Origin: Enterococcus raffinosus | GTDB lineage: Bacteria > Bacillota > Bacilli > Lactobacillales > Enterococcaceae | Direction of reading: 5' to 3' | Length of the DNA: 64,000 bases | Assembly: GCF_001886185.1 (NCBI RefSeq) | Contig: NZ_JXLA01000015.1 | Location: forward strand, 1-64,000 | Part shown: positions 47,669-56,497 of the stretch, in pieces | How the letters are laid out: each line of letters opens with the position of its first letter | How positions within the stretch are numbered: the stretch's first letter is position 1 | Notes under the pieces: model-generated | Seen by the model: only the letters and a program-made list of their open reading frames with translations | Databases searched by the model: none | What the model was told of the DNA's origin: nothing | Translations under genes and position numbers: made by a program

Positions 47669-47716
47669 AGAAACATCTCTGCAGCTTTTTGAAAAGAAAG
47701 TGCAGAGATGTTTTCT
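47669..47716. terminator. Terminator between the Mga-type gene and cpsB
   Basis: AACATCTCTGCA pairs with TGCAGAGATGTT and is followed by TTCTC. It probably ends the plus-strand gene, as cpsB lies on the other side in convergent orientation. Confidence 0.75.
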
Positions 47717-47733
47717 CACTCAAATCAATGAAC

Positions 47734-48495
47734 TTAATGGAAAAACCAGCTTTTTTTCACTTCTTGAAAAACGGGTCGCCGCACTGGATCCCCATTTAAT
47801 AAATCCTTTGTCATTTGCTGCATCTCCTCCAGATAGCCTGTCCCAAAACATTCTTCGATCTCTTGATACGCTTCTTTCAAATAAAAACCACGCTGGTGGA
47901 CACTATGCGCATCTGAGGCAAGCATATACACAAGTCGATTTTCCAGCATCAGCTTCGCCGTCCGTTGAATCTTTTTACCAAAAAAACCGATAATACTGGG
48001 AGCCGTCACCTGTGTCAAAGCCCCCATCTCTAAGTAGGGAATCAAACGATTCGGCTCCTTTGCAAAAACCACATTTCTCTCTGGATGAACAATCACAGGA
48101 ATATGTCCCTGTTCAATCAGCCGAAGAAATAATTTTTCTGCGTAGGCGGGAACCTCTATTGTAGGAAATTCAATCAACAAATAGTGATTCGTCAAATCCG
48201 TAAATAAAATATTTCCATGATGAATCTCTTCTAATAAGTCCCCCGTTAGTCGTACCTCCTGCCCTTCAAAAAGAGTCAGCTTTAGGTTTCGCTGATCCAG
48301 TTCCTGCTGCAGCTTTTGAACGGCTGATATCACTGTAGAGGCGGGATTTTTGTATCGTCCATTATTGTGATGCGGGGTACATAATATATGTGTAATCCCC
48401 TGTCGTATAGCTTCATGGGCCATGGCTAGACTTTCCTCCAACGACTGAGGGCCATCATCAACACCAGGGAGAATATGACAATGCAAATCAATCAC
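47734..48495 (-). CDS. cpsB: PHP-type tyrosine-protein phosphatase CpsB/CapC
   Basis: Manganese-dependent phosphatase removing phosphate from the CpsD-type kinase. 253 residues with the PHP metal motifs DLHCHILPGVDDG, HPERN and the C-terminal SDAHS. The start is GTG (IDLHCHI follows at once): GGAGG is seven bases before it, whereas the in-frame ATG at 48513 lies upstream of that ribosome site. It is separated from the kinase/Wzz genes by more than 11 kb and the Mga-type gene, unlike the usual contiguous cpsBCD order. Confidence 0.94.
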   Translation of the reverse strand: MIDLHCHILPGVDDGPQSLEESLAMAHEAIRQGITHILCTPHHNNGRYKNPASTVISAVQKLQQELDQRNLKLTLFEGQEVRLTGDLLEEIHHGNILFTDLTNHYLLIEFPTIEVPAYAEKLFLRLIEQGHIPVIVHPERNVVFAKEPNRLIPYLEMGALTQVTAPSIIGFFGKKIQRTAKLMLENRLVYMLASDAHSVHQRGFYLKEAYQEIEECFGTGYLEEMQQMTKDLLNGDPVRRPVFQEVKKSWFFH

Positions 48496-48568
48496 ACGTA
48501 TTCCTCCAAACAAATCTACTTCTCTATGAATAGGAAATCGACAATGGTGCAGCCCTTACTACACCAAA

Positions 48569-48596
48569 ATGCTATCAACGCCTTAAGCCTTGTCAA
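48569..48596 (-). promoter_or_regulatory. Promoter of cpsB
   Basis: Minus-strand TTGACA, 16-bp spacer, TAGCAT, about 75 bp upstream of the GTG start. The -35 box is perfect and the -10 box moderate. Confidence 0.6.
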
Positions 48597-49051
48597 TTCC
48601 TAATCAAGTTTTTTTCTTTCGTTTGATTCTACCAAATACGCTTAAAAATGCCGCATCAAAAAATGTTGTTTTTGTGAAAAAAATTCTTGTAGGAAAGTCT
48701 CGTTCAGAATACTATCAGCCTAGGAGAATAATGGTAGACAAACACTGTAAATACATCTAAATCTGTCAGAATGGAGCACCCCCTCTTTATGCAACCACTC
48801 CAAAAAGAACTGGAAGATATTTAATACAGTGAGTTCTGACAAAAAAATCTGTCGTGCTCTCACTCTCTTCTTCATGGACGCAGGGGCCCTTGGGATTAAT
48901 TTAATGGGAAATCATTATTTTGGAATACTGAAGCGCTTTAGTTATTTGTACCGAAAAAAATATTATCCTAATTGAGCATTGTGGAACAAGTGAACGCTCG
49001 CATTCTTTGCTATGCTTTTCTTATTAAAACTAACTGAAATGAGGAAAACTT
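48597..49051. other. Intergenic region with a possible decayed coding fragment
   Basis: Between the cpsB promoter and the GyrI-like gene. On the plus strand, a frame reads GALGINLMGNHYFGILKRF up to a stop near 48975, and an overlapping frame near 48770 reads EHPLFMQPLQKELEDI before a stop. Together they look like pieces of one degraded protein, but I cannot name the family. A short hydrophobic tail and the nearby operator-rich promoter make a lost regulator conceivable. Otherwise AT-rich and featureless. Confidence 0.25.
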
Positions 49052-49522
49052 ATGGCAAGAATTGCAGAGATTATGATTAAGCAACTACCAGAGCAGCACA
49101 TGCTGACTATTCGACGAACCATCAACTTTTTCGAGGAATACGCCGATTTTATGGGGGAAGCGATCCGTACAATTCTTCAACACATCGAGGAAAATGAGGC
49201 TTGGCCTAGCAGTGGGCCGATCGTCTGCTTTCATAACATGGATCTAGAAAATTTAGCTGTAGAGATTGGCTTTGTGACGCCACGACCGCTTGAACCAAGT
49301 AACGCTGTTCAATCCGTGACACTGCCAATTCGCAAGGTAGCATTGACAATTGATCGCGGACCTTATGAAGAGCAGGACCCTACTCTGGAAGCACTCATGA
49401 AGTGGATTCCTGAACATGGCTATGAAGCCTGTGGTGGAATTTATTATCATTACTTAAATGGCGAAGACCAGCCAGAACAGGAATATCTTACTGAGATGTT
49501 TCTTCCAATAAAAAGTTCGTAA
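49052..49522 (+). CDS. GyrI-like small-molecule-binding protein
   Basis: 156 residues, stand-alone effector-binding (GyrI-like) domain: N-terminal strand IMIKQLPEQHMLTIRRTI, the helix around FMGEAIRTIL, and the central ALTIDRGPYEEQDPTLEAL with a conserved Glu, ending in YLTEMFLPI. Resembles the C-terminal ligand domain of MerR-type regulators but has no DNA-binding part. ATG behind AGGAAAA. It is followed by its own hairpin. Confidence 0.85.
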   Translation: MARIAEIMIKQLPEQHMLTIRRTINFFEEYADFMGEAIRTILQHIEENEAWPSSGPIVCFHNMDLENLAVEIGFVTPRPLEPSNAVQSVTLPIRKVALTIDRGPYEEQDPTLEALMKWIPEHGYEACGGIYYHYLNGEDQPEQEYLTEMFLPIKSS

Positions 49523-49545
49523 AATTCTTATATTAAGTCGTGAAT

Positions 49546-49577
49546 CACTCTTTTTTAGTAGGAGTGATTTTTTTAAT
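49546..49577 (+). terminator. Terminator of the GyrI-like gene
   Basis: AATCACTC pairs with GGAGTGATT around a T-rich loop, then seven T residues. Confidence 0.8.
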
Positions 49578-49610
49578 GCTTCAACATCCAAAAGATTGCA
49601 TTCCAAACTG

Positions 49611-49639
49611 TTGACAAAATAAATCTACAGATATATTAT
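49611..49639 (+). promoter_or_regulatory. Near-consensus promoter of the YhgE/Pip-like gene
   Basis: TTGACA, exactly 17 bp, TATTAT. Transcription would begin about 60 bp before the ATG at 49708. The spacer contains the first of three operator-like palindromes. Confidence 0.8.
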
Positions 49640-49666
49640 ATCTACAGATAAATTTAATCTATAGAT
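49623..49666. promoter_or_regulatory. Three palindromic operators at 17-bp spacing
   Basis: ATCTACAGAT occurs at 49623 and 49640 and ATCTATAGAT at 49657, each exactly 17 bp apart. The first lies between the -35 and -10 boxes, the second just after -10, the third in the leader. This layout suits tight repression by a dimeric repressor such as a TetR-type protein, but no intact regulator gene is adjacent. Confidence 0.7.
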
Positions 49667-49707
49667 TTATCTTAATAAGAAATTCAATGATACAAGAGGC
49701 GATTATT

Positions 49708-50790
49708 ATGAAACGTAAAAAGAAATTTTTGATTTATGCAGTAGTTTTCTTTTTGACCCTTATTCCGATCCTTTATTCCGGTTTATTTTTAGGTGCTCTA
49801 ATGGACCCCTATGGAAAAGTCGATCAGCTTCCTGTTGCCTTGGTAAAGGAAAATGACAATCCGATATACAACAAGCTGGTCGAGAGCAAGCTGTTTGATT
49901 ATAAGGAAGAAAATGCTAGTAAAGCGAAAAAAGATCTAAACAAAGGAAACGTGTACGCAATCATCACTTTTGATGAGGGCTTTACAAATAAACTAACTGC
50001 CTTTCCGGTCACTCAACAGCAGCCGGCGATGACCTTGACTACATCGGAGGGACTAAACTACTCTGCCGCCAAATTAATCGTGACAACAACTGAGCAATTT
50101 GTTTCCAAAGTCAATGCAGGCCTTTCCTCCCAAATGATCAGCCAGCTAAACGCGAAGCAAGTTCCGACGAATATAGCCAGTATCATTCATTTAGAACATA
50201 AGGACATTCATCCAGTGAAAAACAATGGTGAAGGGATGGCACCCTATATCTTCTCTTTGACCCTATTTGTCGGCGGGATTTTTACGAACCAGTTCATTAT
50301 GAGAGCATTGACGAAGAAAAAGGAAAAATATCGCATTTACTGGCGAGAACAGTTTCTATACCCAATGGTGATCGCTCTGCTGCAGTTGATCTTTTTGCTA
50401 CTGATCAATGCGCTGTTCATTCACATCTCGATCACAAAACCTTTGGACTTCGCACTATTTTCGATCGTCGTCGCGGCAGCATTTTACAGCATTATCGTTG
50501 CCTTTAACAAGCTGGTTCCAGGGGTTGGAAGCTTTATCGTCTTGCTATTGACTATGATGCAGACCTCCTCATCTGGAGGTAGCTACCCTATTCTCTTATC
50601 TTCACCCATTTTCCGTACGATCCATCGATTCATTCCCATGACTTATAGTGTCAATGGGTTTAGAAATTTGATCAGCTTAGACAATTCAAAGATCTTTTTA
50701 GACTACGCCGCACTGAGTCTATTTATCGTGATCGGTCAAATCGGGATTTATTTCAGCTATCGAATTCATGAAAAGAAAAAAGCAGCGTAG
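49708..50790 (+). CDS. YhgE/Pip-like ABC-2-type membrane protein
   Basis: About 360 residues: an N-terminal membrane helix, an extracellular domain of roughly 140-150 residues beginning MDPYGKVDQLPVALVKE, which matches the YhgE/Pip N-terminal domain, then about five more membrane helices in the ABC-2 permease pattern. It may export a lipid or peptide or contribute to phage and bacteriocin sensitivity, as in related proteins, without an ATPase gene nearby. The ATG at 49708 follows AAGAGG; the upstream ATG at 49687 lacks a ribosome site. Confidence 0.85.
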   Translation: MKRKKKFLIYAVVFFLTLIPILYSGLFLGALMDPYGKVDQLPVALVKENDNPIYNKLVESKLFDYKEENASKAKKDLNKGNVYAIITFDEGFTNKLTAFPVTQQQPAMTLTTSEGLNYSAAKLIVTTTEQFVSKVNAGLSSQMISQLNAKQVPTNIASIIHLEHKDIHPVKNNGEGMAPYIFSLTLFVGGIFTNQFIMRALTKKKEKYRIYWREQFLYPMVIALLQLIFLLLINALFIHISITKPLDFALFSIVVAAAFYSIIVAFNKLVPGVGSFIVLLLTMMQTSSSGGSYPILLSSPIFRTIHRFIPMTYSVNGFRNLISLDNSKIFLDYAALSLFIVIGQIGIYFSYRIHEKKKAA

Positions 50791-50792
50791 CA

Positions 50793-50840
50793 AAAGAGCC
50801 AATCATGTGATGAATCTTCAACACATGATTGGCTCTTTTC
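50793..50840. terminator. Bidirectional terminator between the permease and yfcC
   Basis: An 18-bp perfect stem, AAAAGAGCCAATCATGTG with CACATGATTGGCTCTTTT, with T-runs on both strands. Confidence 0.95.
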
Positions 50841-50841
50841 T

Positions 50842-52244
50842 TTACAACAACGTCGCGATATAAAGCAAGACAGCAGAAACAATTAAGAGGATGACAAATA
50901 TTTTGGACCCAACCTTCAACCATTTAGAGAAATTGATCTCCGCTATGGCTAAACCTGCCAGCAACACTCCGCCAGTCGGTGAAATCAAATTCATCAGCCC
51001 GTTGCCAAATTGATTACTCAAAACTACGACATCACGATTAATATAAACCAAATCTGCTAGCGGTGCCATAACCGGCATCGTCAACGCTGCGGCTCCCGAG
51101 GAGGATGGAACAAAGAACGTAACGATGACTTGCGCAATCAATAAAATCGCTGAGAACATAAATTTCGGCAGTCCGCCTAAAAGATTCGCCAAACAATTCA
51201 AAATCGTATCAATAATCATTCCGTTCTCCAAAATGACTAGCACACCTCGAGCCAAACCAATAATTACCGCCGCATAAGCAAAATCCGCACAGCCTTCGAC
51301 AAATGCCTCGGCGATCTCTTTCTGATTAAACCTAGCGACAAGCCCGGCATAAAGACCCATTCCTACAAACAATGCTGAGATTTCAACCATATACCAGCCT
51401 TGCGCGATGATGCCCCAAATCATGATCATCAACCCAATAATGAAGCCGCCAATGATCCATTTATCACTCGTACTAAATGGTTTGTCCACTTCAAAATTTT
51501 GAAACTTGTGCTTAACCTTTTGGTCATTTTTATAAACAATAGAGGATTCTGGATTGGCCTTGACTTTTTTCGCATAATGCATGGTAAATAGGATAGAAAT
51601 AAGTGTGATTACCGCCCAGCAGACTACTCGATAGACCAAAAGAGGATTCCCGTGTACATCGGCTACTCCTTGAGCAATCAGTACGTTGAATGGATTTATC
51701 GTCGATCCAATATACCCCGCCTGCGTTCCTAAAAAAATAGAATAAGAATTGCCGTCATTGAGTCAAAGCCTAAAGAAAACATCAGGGAAACGAAGACCGC
51801 AAATAGCGGAATAACCTCTTCACTCATCCCAAAGGTCGATCCTCCTAAGCTAAAGAGGATCATAGATAAAGGGATAACTAAAATTCCTTTATCTCCTAAA
51901 GATTGTGCCAATGTAAATAATCCACGGTCTACGGCACCCGTTTTTAAAATGATTCCAAAAGCGCCGCCTACAATTAAAACAAACGCAACAACTTCAACCG
52001 CATTGATTACTCCCGCTGCAGGAGCTTCTAACACGGCGCTAATCCCTTGTCCGTAGCCCGCTTTATCAATCTGATGATACGTACCGGGTACGACCGTTGT
52101 TTTTTCCATCCCATTAATCGTTCCAACAACCGTCTTAAATTGCCCGCTTGGAATAAACCACGTAAGTAACGCTGCAATAATAATTAAGAGAAATATCAAT
52201 GTATAGCTATGGGGAAATACAAACTTTCTTCTTTTTAATTCCAT
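50842..52244 (-). pseudogene. yfcC: YfcC-family amino-acid/dipeptide transporter, interrupted by a frameshift
   Basis: Membrane transporter of the YfcC/ArsB-NhaD type, expected near 480 residues and a dozen helices. Two frames cover it: 52244-51729 (opening MELKRRKFVFPHSY, ending SMTAILILFF) and 51639-50842. A continuous reading through IGSTINPFNVLIAQG exists if one T is added to the T7 run at 51731-51737 (minus strand), giving LFFLGTQAGYIG across the join. As deposited it is broken. It is the last gene of the Amadori operon, and its substrate is presumably the Amadori compound or the released amino acid. Confidence 0.85.
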
Positions 52245-52269
52245 TTCTTCCGCACTCCTTATATCGTAT

Positions 52270-52281
52270 CATAACGTTATG
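52270..52281. promoter_or_regulatory. Palindromic GntR-type operator before yfcC
   Basis: CATAACGTTATG is the same palindromic core (ATAACGTTAT) found before the first gene of the operon. A TTGACA overlapping it and a TATAAG 16 bp on could form an internal promoter, though the leader would be very short. Confidence 0.55.
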
Positions 52282-52288
52282 TCAAAAA

Positions 52289-53785
52289 TTAGTCTTTTTT
52301 ATACACAATCTCACCGTCAATGCAGGTCAAGATTGTTTCGGCTGCCGCAACCTCATTAAAATCCTCAGTCGTAAGGTCTTGGTCAAAAATAGCAAATGTG
52401 GCCGATCTCCCTGCCTGCAGAACACCATAGTCTAATAGACCGTTTGCTACAAATCCATTTTTCGTAAAGCTTTTTAATATTTCTAGCGCTGACACGCCAT
52501 TTTCCTTTTTCCACGTTTCAGCTCCTGTTGGAAAACGACGGAAGCAGGCGCGAAGAATGGATTCTGGCAGATTCGTAATGAATAACGGCAAATCTGTTCC
52601 GCTAGTCAGTAGAATGTCCGCCTCATGCAAAAGCCGATAATTGAAAAAAGCTTCGTCCTCACCAAGAAGAACCTCTGGCATATAAGCCTCCTGATAAGAA
52701 GGGTTCAATCCTAAAATTTGAGGATAGATTTCCGCAGCGATGTTTCCTTCAGACATTTCTTTAGTCATATTCGCTGTGATCATCTCTAAATCACTGATTG
52801 AGTTATATACGCCTTTCGGTAAGCGCTTCCCAAATTGGTTAAGTATTTTCGCGGCTTCGACTCCTGCGCGATCCCCTTCTGTGGTCAAACAACAAGGAAC
52901 TGATCGTTCATTCCATTTTTTTACTTCATTTGCTAATGCTGGATAATCAATTGTTGGGCCCTTCTTCCCCGAGGCATAGGACCCAGTGATGTCCCCTGTT
53001 TCATCTGCGACGACACCATCCACCATCATCTTGACTCCTCCAAAGCGAACCTTCTCTGGAAAATGCTCGGTTTGATAGCTTTGAACTAAAGCGGTCGAGA
53101 TCGGCTCTTCCACTGATTGAAGGTAGAAGGTCGTCATCAGCTTTCTATAACTTATGTTATTTAAAAAATCAGCAGTATCAAAGACGATTTCCTTGATTGA
53201 GACGACTCCTCTCGAAAGCAGCAGCTCCTCGAATTCATGGTACACTGCTTGTACCAATGCCTGATTCGCTAACATTTCTTTGATTAAGCGGAAACGACTT
53301 TCCGCACTTGTTTCCGTTTCTTGAAAACCGTAACGATCTTTCGCCTTCTGATTCATCCAGCAATAGGACCGATCCTTCGCGATAGCAGTTATCGGTCCTG
53401 GATAGTTCAGACGATCCAATGTTTCTTGACTTGGAAGTGTTCCCCAATCCTGCGTTGCCCAACCATAGGCATAAACAGGCTGTCCATGTTTTTTATCAAG
53501 CTCATTTTGAAGCATCTGCAGTGCTTCATTTTCAGAGCTTGTCTTTTCTAAGTTTACTCCTGCATGCATACTTAAATATCCACTAAAAAACACATGGTTA
53601 TCGTGCAAGCCCGGCATCACAAAAGAATTATCATACTTTAGAACGGTAGTCTCTTCATCTACTAGATGCTGATAATCCCAGCCGCTCTGTACTTCTTCAA
53701 TCGTCTCCCCCTTAAAAGCAACATAGCCTTTAAAAGGAAGGTTTCCGCCATCGAAAATGGCGTTGGAACGGAGAATTTTACGCAA
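52289..53785 (-). CDS. Amidohydrolase family 3 protein (YtcJ-like)
   Basis: About 498 residues, metal-dependent TIM-barrel hydrolase. The N-terminal beta-sandwich leads to a metal motif PGLHDNHVFF; the last metal Asp is in TSGTDLPLF. The C-terminal beta strands carry DYGVLQAGRSATFAIFD. It lies in the operon of Amadori-cleaving enzymes, where it might remove an acyl or amide group from the amino-acid moiety, in place of the asparaginase seen in Salmonella fra loci; this is inference. A TTG at codon 4 of the ORF is the likely start, as AGGAG lies seven bases before it. Confidence 0.85.
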   Translation of the reverse strand: MRKILRSNAIFDGGNLPFKGYVAFKGETIEEVQSGWDYQHLVDEETTVLKYDNSFVMPGLHDNHVFFSGYLSMHAGVNLEKTSSENEALQMLQNELDKKHGQPVYAYGWATQDWGTLPSQETLDRLNYPGPITAIAKDRSYCWMNQKAKDRYGFQETETSAESRFRLIKEMLANQALVQAVYHEFEELLLSRGVVSIKEIVFDTADFLNNISYRKLMTTFYLQSVEEPISTALVQSYQTEHFPEKVRFGGVKMMVDGVVADETGDITGSYASGKKGPTIDYPALANEVKKWNERSVPCCLTTEGDRAGVEAAKILNQFGKRLPKGVYNSISDLEMITANMTKEMSEGNIAAEIYPQILGLNPSYQEAYMPEVLLGEDEAFFNYRLLHEADILLTSGTDLPLFITNLPESILRACFRRFPTGAETWKKENGVSALEILKSFTKNGFVANGLLDYGVLQAGRSATFAIFDQDLTTEDFNEVAAAETILTCIDGEIVYKKD

Positions 53786-53811
53786 TTTTTTCACTCCTAA
53801 TTACGGAGAGC

Positions 53812-54522
53812 CTACAAGCTGAATTTATACACTTCGCCTAAATAATACTGATGGCCAACATGGATAGGCTGATGATTTTGGTCATTGATCAACGTGTTCA
53901 CATAAAAGAAGGGCGTACCGATCCCTACCTCCATAACCTTAGCTAATTGGTCATCTGCGATTGCCAGCTCAAGGATCGTTTCACCTGGATTGATCGCCAA
54001 AATATCCTCCTCAGCCAATAACTGATACAGTGATCCTGTCAAATCAGCTGTCAACAATGACTCAAAACGCTGCTTATCAAAGTAATTATTCTCCAATAGG
54101 ATGGGCGTACCATCAGCCATACGCTTCCGTTTTGTATAGATGACGTCATCACCAACATTGATCTGGAGTTTCTTAGCCAGTTCGGCAGTCGCGGGAATAA
54201 TCTTTCGTTCTAAGAGCTGATTGCTCGGGGTGAATCCATTCGCGCGGCAGCTTTCACTGAAGCCAATTACATATTCGATTTTTCGGAAGACCTTGTGTTG
54301 ATTGACAAAAGTTCCCTTTCCCTGCTTTTTGATCAAATAGCCCTCTTTCACCAGTTCTTGAATGGCCTTTCGAACAGTGATCCTGCTGACAGAATAGACT
54401 TCTGTCAATTCCGGCTCTGGCGGAATTTTCTCATTTTCCTTGTACTCTCCGCTACTTATTTTATTTTTTATGATTTCCTCTAATTGCTTATATAAAGGCA
54501 CCTGTGCTTCTGCATCTAACAT
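53812..54522 (-). CDS. GntR-family regulator with UTRA ligand domain
   Basis: 236 residues. Winged helix with the ITVRKAIQELVKEGYLIKKQGKGTFV core (about residues 40-70), then a UTRA domain (about 90-230) that binds a phosphorylated sugar in FrlR/FraR-like regulators. Its operator is probably the ATAACGTTAT palindrome present before frlB and before yfcC. It lies within the operon it would control, 69 bp after frlD. Confidence 0.93.
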   Translation of the reverse strand: MLDAEAQVPLYKQLEEIIKNKISSGEYKENEKIPPEPELTEVYSVSRITVRKAIQELVKEGYLIKKQGKGTFVNQHKVFRKIEYVIGFSESCRANGFTPSNQLLERKIIPATAELAKKLQINVGDDVIYTKRKRMADGTPILLENNYFDKQRFESLLTADLTGSLYQLLAEEDILAINPGETILELAIADDQLAKVMEVGIGTPFFYVNTLINDQNHQPIHVGHQYYLGEVYKFSL

Positions 54523-54591
54523 ACATTGATCCTCACTTCTTTGGATTATCTCTCTTTTGTTAGAGTATCAAATGCCCTTTGATAAAACAAG

Positions 54592-55407
54592 CTACTCGTA
54601 AGAAACACCATAGCCGAAAGAGCCTTCCACCATGCAAGATTCTCCCGCAAATTCATTACCCTTTTTCATCGCAGAAGCAATATCCTCACCGCTTAAGTAA
54701 TGGATCAGGAAAGCTGTTAGGAAAGAATCCCCTGCTGCCATCGTATCTACCGGTTCTCTCAAAACAGGATTCACTTCATAATAATGCTGACCATCATAGC
54801 CAATGGCTGCTTTGTCTCCTCTAGTGGCGATCAATACCTCATTGCTAGGAGTAAAATATTTTTTCAAGAAGGCCTTCGTCTCATCCTCTGACAAATGACT
54901 CACTGAAAAGAATCCAAAATTCACTTTATCAATCGCTCGCAGGATCTCCTCCTCAGAAAAATCATCCGAGAAATCATAGGAGACTTTCCCTGGTAGATCG
55001 ATTAATTCTTCCAATAAATGATTGACATGACTATATAACCCCATGTGAATCAAGGCAAACTGCTCTAAATAGCTACGATCCGCTTGTGTCAGCTGGATTG
55101 GATGTTCACGCGTGACACCGCCTTCATTACTCCCTAAAAATATTCGATCGCCCTCTTTTATCTCTACACGGGCACAACCATTTTCACCTGACTCAAAGCG
55201 GGAGTGACTATGTTCGATACCTAAATCTTCAAGCGCAGATAATACGTGCTTTCCTTCTGCATCCGATCCGAAAACACCCATGAAGCTGCTGTCTTGGCCA
55301 AGCTTTTTGGCAAAGACAGCAAAATTCAACGCATTTCCACCAGGATACATGATTTTAAGGTTTACATATTTATCAACAACATTATCTCCTAAACCTAAAA
55401 CATTCAT
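54592..55407 (-). CDS. frlD: PfkB-family kinase, fructosamine/fructoselysine 6-kinase (FrlD type)
   Basis: 271 residues, a short PfkB fold: N-terminal GGNALNFAVFAKKLG and the anion-hole motif DTMAAGDSFLTAFL with the catalytic Asp. It phosphorylates an imported Amadori compound at C6. The identification relies on the short FrlD-like length and on the adjacent deglycase: kinase and deglycase occur as a pair in Amadori catabolism. AGGAGG site; 11 bp after the deglycase gene. The exact substrate (fructoselysine, fructose-asparagine or other) is open. Confidence 0.82.
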   Translation of the reverse strand: MNVLGLGDNVVDKYVNLKIMYPGGNALNFAVFAKKLGQDSSFMGVFGSDAEGKHVLSALEDLGIEHSHSRFESGENGCARVEIKEGDRIFLGSNEGGVTREHPIQLTQADRSYLEQFALIHMGLYSHVNHLLEELIDLPGKVSYDFSDDFSEEEILRAIDKVNFGFFSVSHLSEDETKAFLKKYFTPSNEVLIATRGDKAAIGYDGQHYYEVNPVLREPVDTMAAGDSFLTAFLIHYLSGEDIASAMKKGNEFAGESCMVEGSFGYGVSYE

Positions 55408-55418
55408 GCTGCTTCCTC

Positions 55419-56387
55419 CTAGTAATCAACTTTTCCCATATAACGTCGAACGTCTAAATCGTGATTCCGATTATCAGCCAATGCAGAACGATATTCTGAC
55501 AATACGCTGTAAAACAGAATTGGATTGAAGAACTCGGAAACTTCATCTGGGATTAAATCTAATCCTAATTCTTTTGCATCAACAATTTCAACTTTTTCCG
55601 CATATTTATCTAGAAAAACTTTTGCTCGCTCATCTAGCACACGCGTACGTCCTTGACTCATTAATAAAATGAACATTGTATCCTTGTCCGTTACTTCAAA
55701 TGGACCATGGAAAAACTCTCCCGAATGAACCGAGGTCGAATCCAACCACTGCATCTCCATCAATGAACAAATCGAAAAACCATAGGCATGACCATAGCTA
55801 GGTCCGCTACCTAAAATGTAATACATTTTTTCTTCTTGGTACTTATCCGCAAAAACCTTCACCCGATCCTGAACCTGTTGCTTCGCATTATCCACTACCG
55901 TATCAATGATCGTCATTCCTTCACGAAATTTTTCAAACGCCTCATAGCCCTCAGTCCCATGAAGCAATGAGACTGTCAAATCCAAGATAATCGCCATCGG
56001 ATTGTTTTGAACCTGTGCATCACCGCCCCATTCATATAGGAAGCTGTAATCAGAAACCTTCAATAGCTCCGCCTTCTTATTATGCGTGAGACCAATCGTG
56101 TGTGCTCCTCTTTTTTGTGCAACCTCTCCTGCTTTTACCGTTTCTCCTGTGTTTCCACCATGTGAGCAAAGAATTACGACAGATTTTTCATCTAATCGCT
56201 TAGGCACAACTTGTACAAACTCATTTGCAGTATAAAGACCTGTAACTGCCTTCGAAGCTTCAGATTTCATGAAATAGTCCGCAACATACATATCAACCAG
56301 CGAACCACCACAAGCTACGAAATAAATACCCGATAATTCTCCCCCATTCTTCTCGATGATCTCATTTACAACTTTTTTTACGTCCAC
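55419..56387 (-). CDS. frlB: SIS-domain deglycase, FrlB/FraB type
   Basis: Cleaves the 6-phosphorylated Amadori compound into glucose 6-phosphate and the free amine or amino acid. About 322 residues with two SIS domains: YFVACGGSLVDMYVADYF and VILCSHGGNTGETVKAG in the first, YYILGSGPSYGHAYGFSICSLMEMQW in the second. HSGEFFHGPFEV, with Glu and His of the catalytic region, resembles FrlB/GlmS-type isomerases. The start GTG (VDVKK) has GGAGG seven bases upstream; TTG one codon earlier is too close. First gene of the operon. Confidence 0.9.
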   Translation of the reverse strand: MDVKKVVNEIIEKNGGELSGIYFVACGGSLVDMYVADYFMKSEASKAVTGLYTANEFVQVVPKRLDEKSVVILCSHGGNTGETVKAGEVAQKRGAHTIGLTHNKKAELLKVSDYSFLYEWGGDAQVQNNPMAIILDLTVSLLHGTEGYEAFEKFREGMTIIDTVVDNAKQQVQDRVKVFADKYQEEKMYYILGSGPSYGHAYGFSICSLMEMQWLDSTSVHSGEFFHGPFEVTDKDTMFILLMSQGRTRVLDERAKVFLDKYAEKVEIVDAKELGLDLIPDEVSEFFNPILFYSVLSEYRSALADNRNHDLDVRRYMGKVDY

Positions 56388-56406
56388 CAAAATTCCTCCT
56401 TTTTCG

Positions 56407-56428
56407 TATAACGTTATATGACGTTATA
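56407..56428. promoter_or_regulatory. Overlapping GntR-type operators upstream of frlB
   Basis: The palindrome TATAACGTTATA (56407-56418) overlaps a near-copy TATGACGTTATA (56417-56428), offset by 10 bp (one helix turn). They lie just downstream of the predicted transcription start and so would block elongation or initiation. Confidence 0.75.
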
Positions 56429-56440
56429 TCTATGAACCTC

Positions 56441-56469
56441 ATTTTAGAGTCTCTCAAACAAAAAGTCAA
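56441..56469 (-). promoter_or_regulatory. Promoter of the frlB operon
   Basis: Minus-strand TTGACT, 17-bp spacer, TAAAAT, with the operators immediately downstream. Confidence 0.75.
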
Positions 56470-56477
56470 CAAGTTTT

Positions 56478-56491
56478 TAAAAACGTTTTCT
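56478..56491. promoter_or_regulatory. Degenerate cre-like sequence
   Basis: A palindromic AAAACGTTTT core fits the CcpA consensus at all but two outer positions. It lies just upstream of the -35 box of the frlB promoter. Low confidence. Confidence 0.25.
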
Positions 56492-56497
56492 AGAAAC

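Noticed and set aside
48597-49051. TetR-type repressor for the 49.6 kb operators
   Set aside because: Only fragments in two frames; family not identifiable, so not claimed as a gene.
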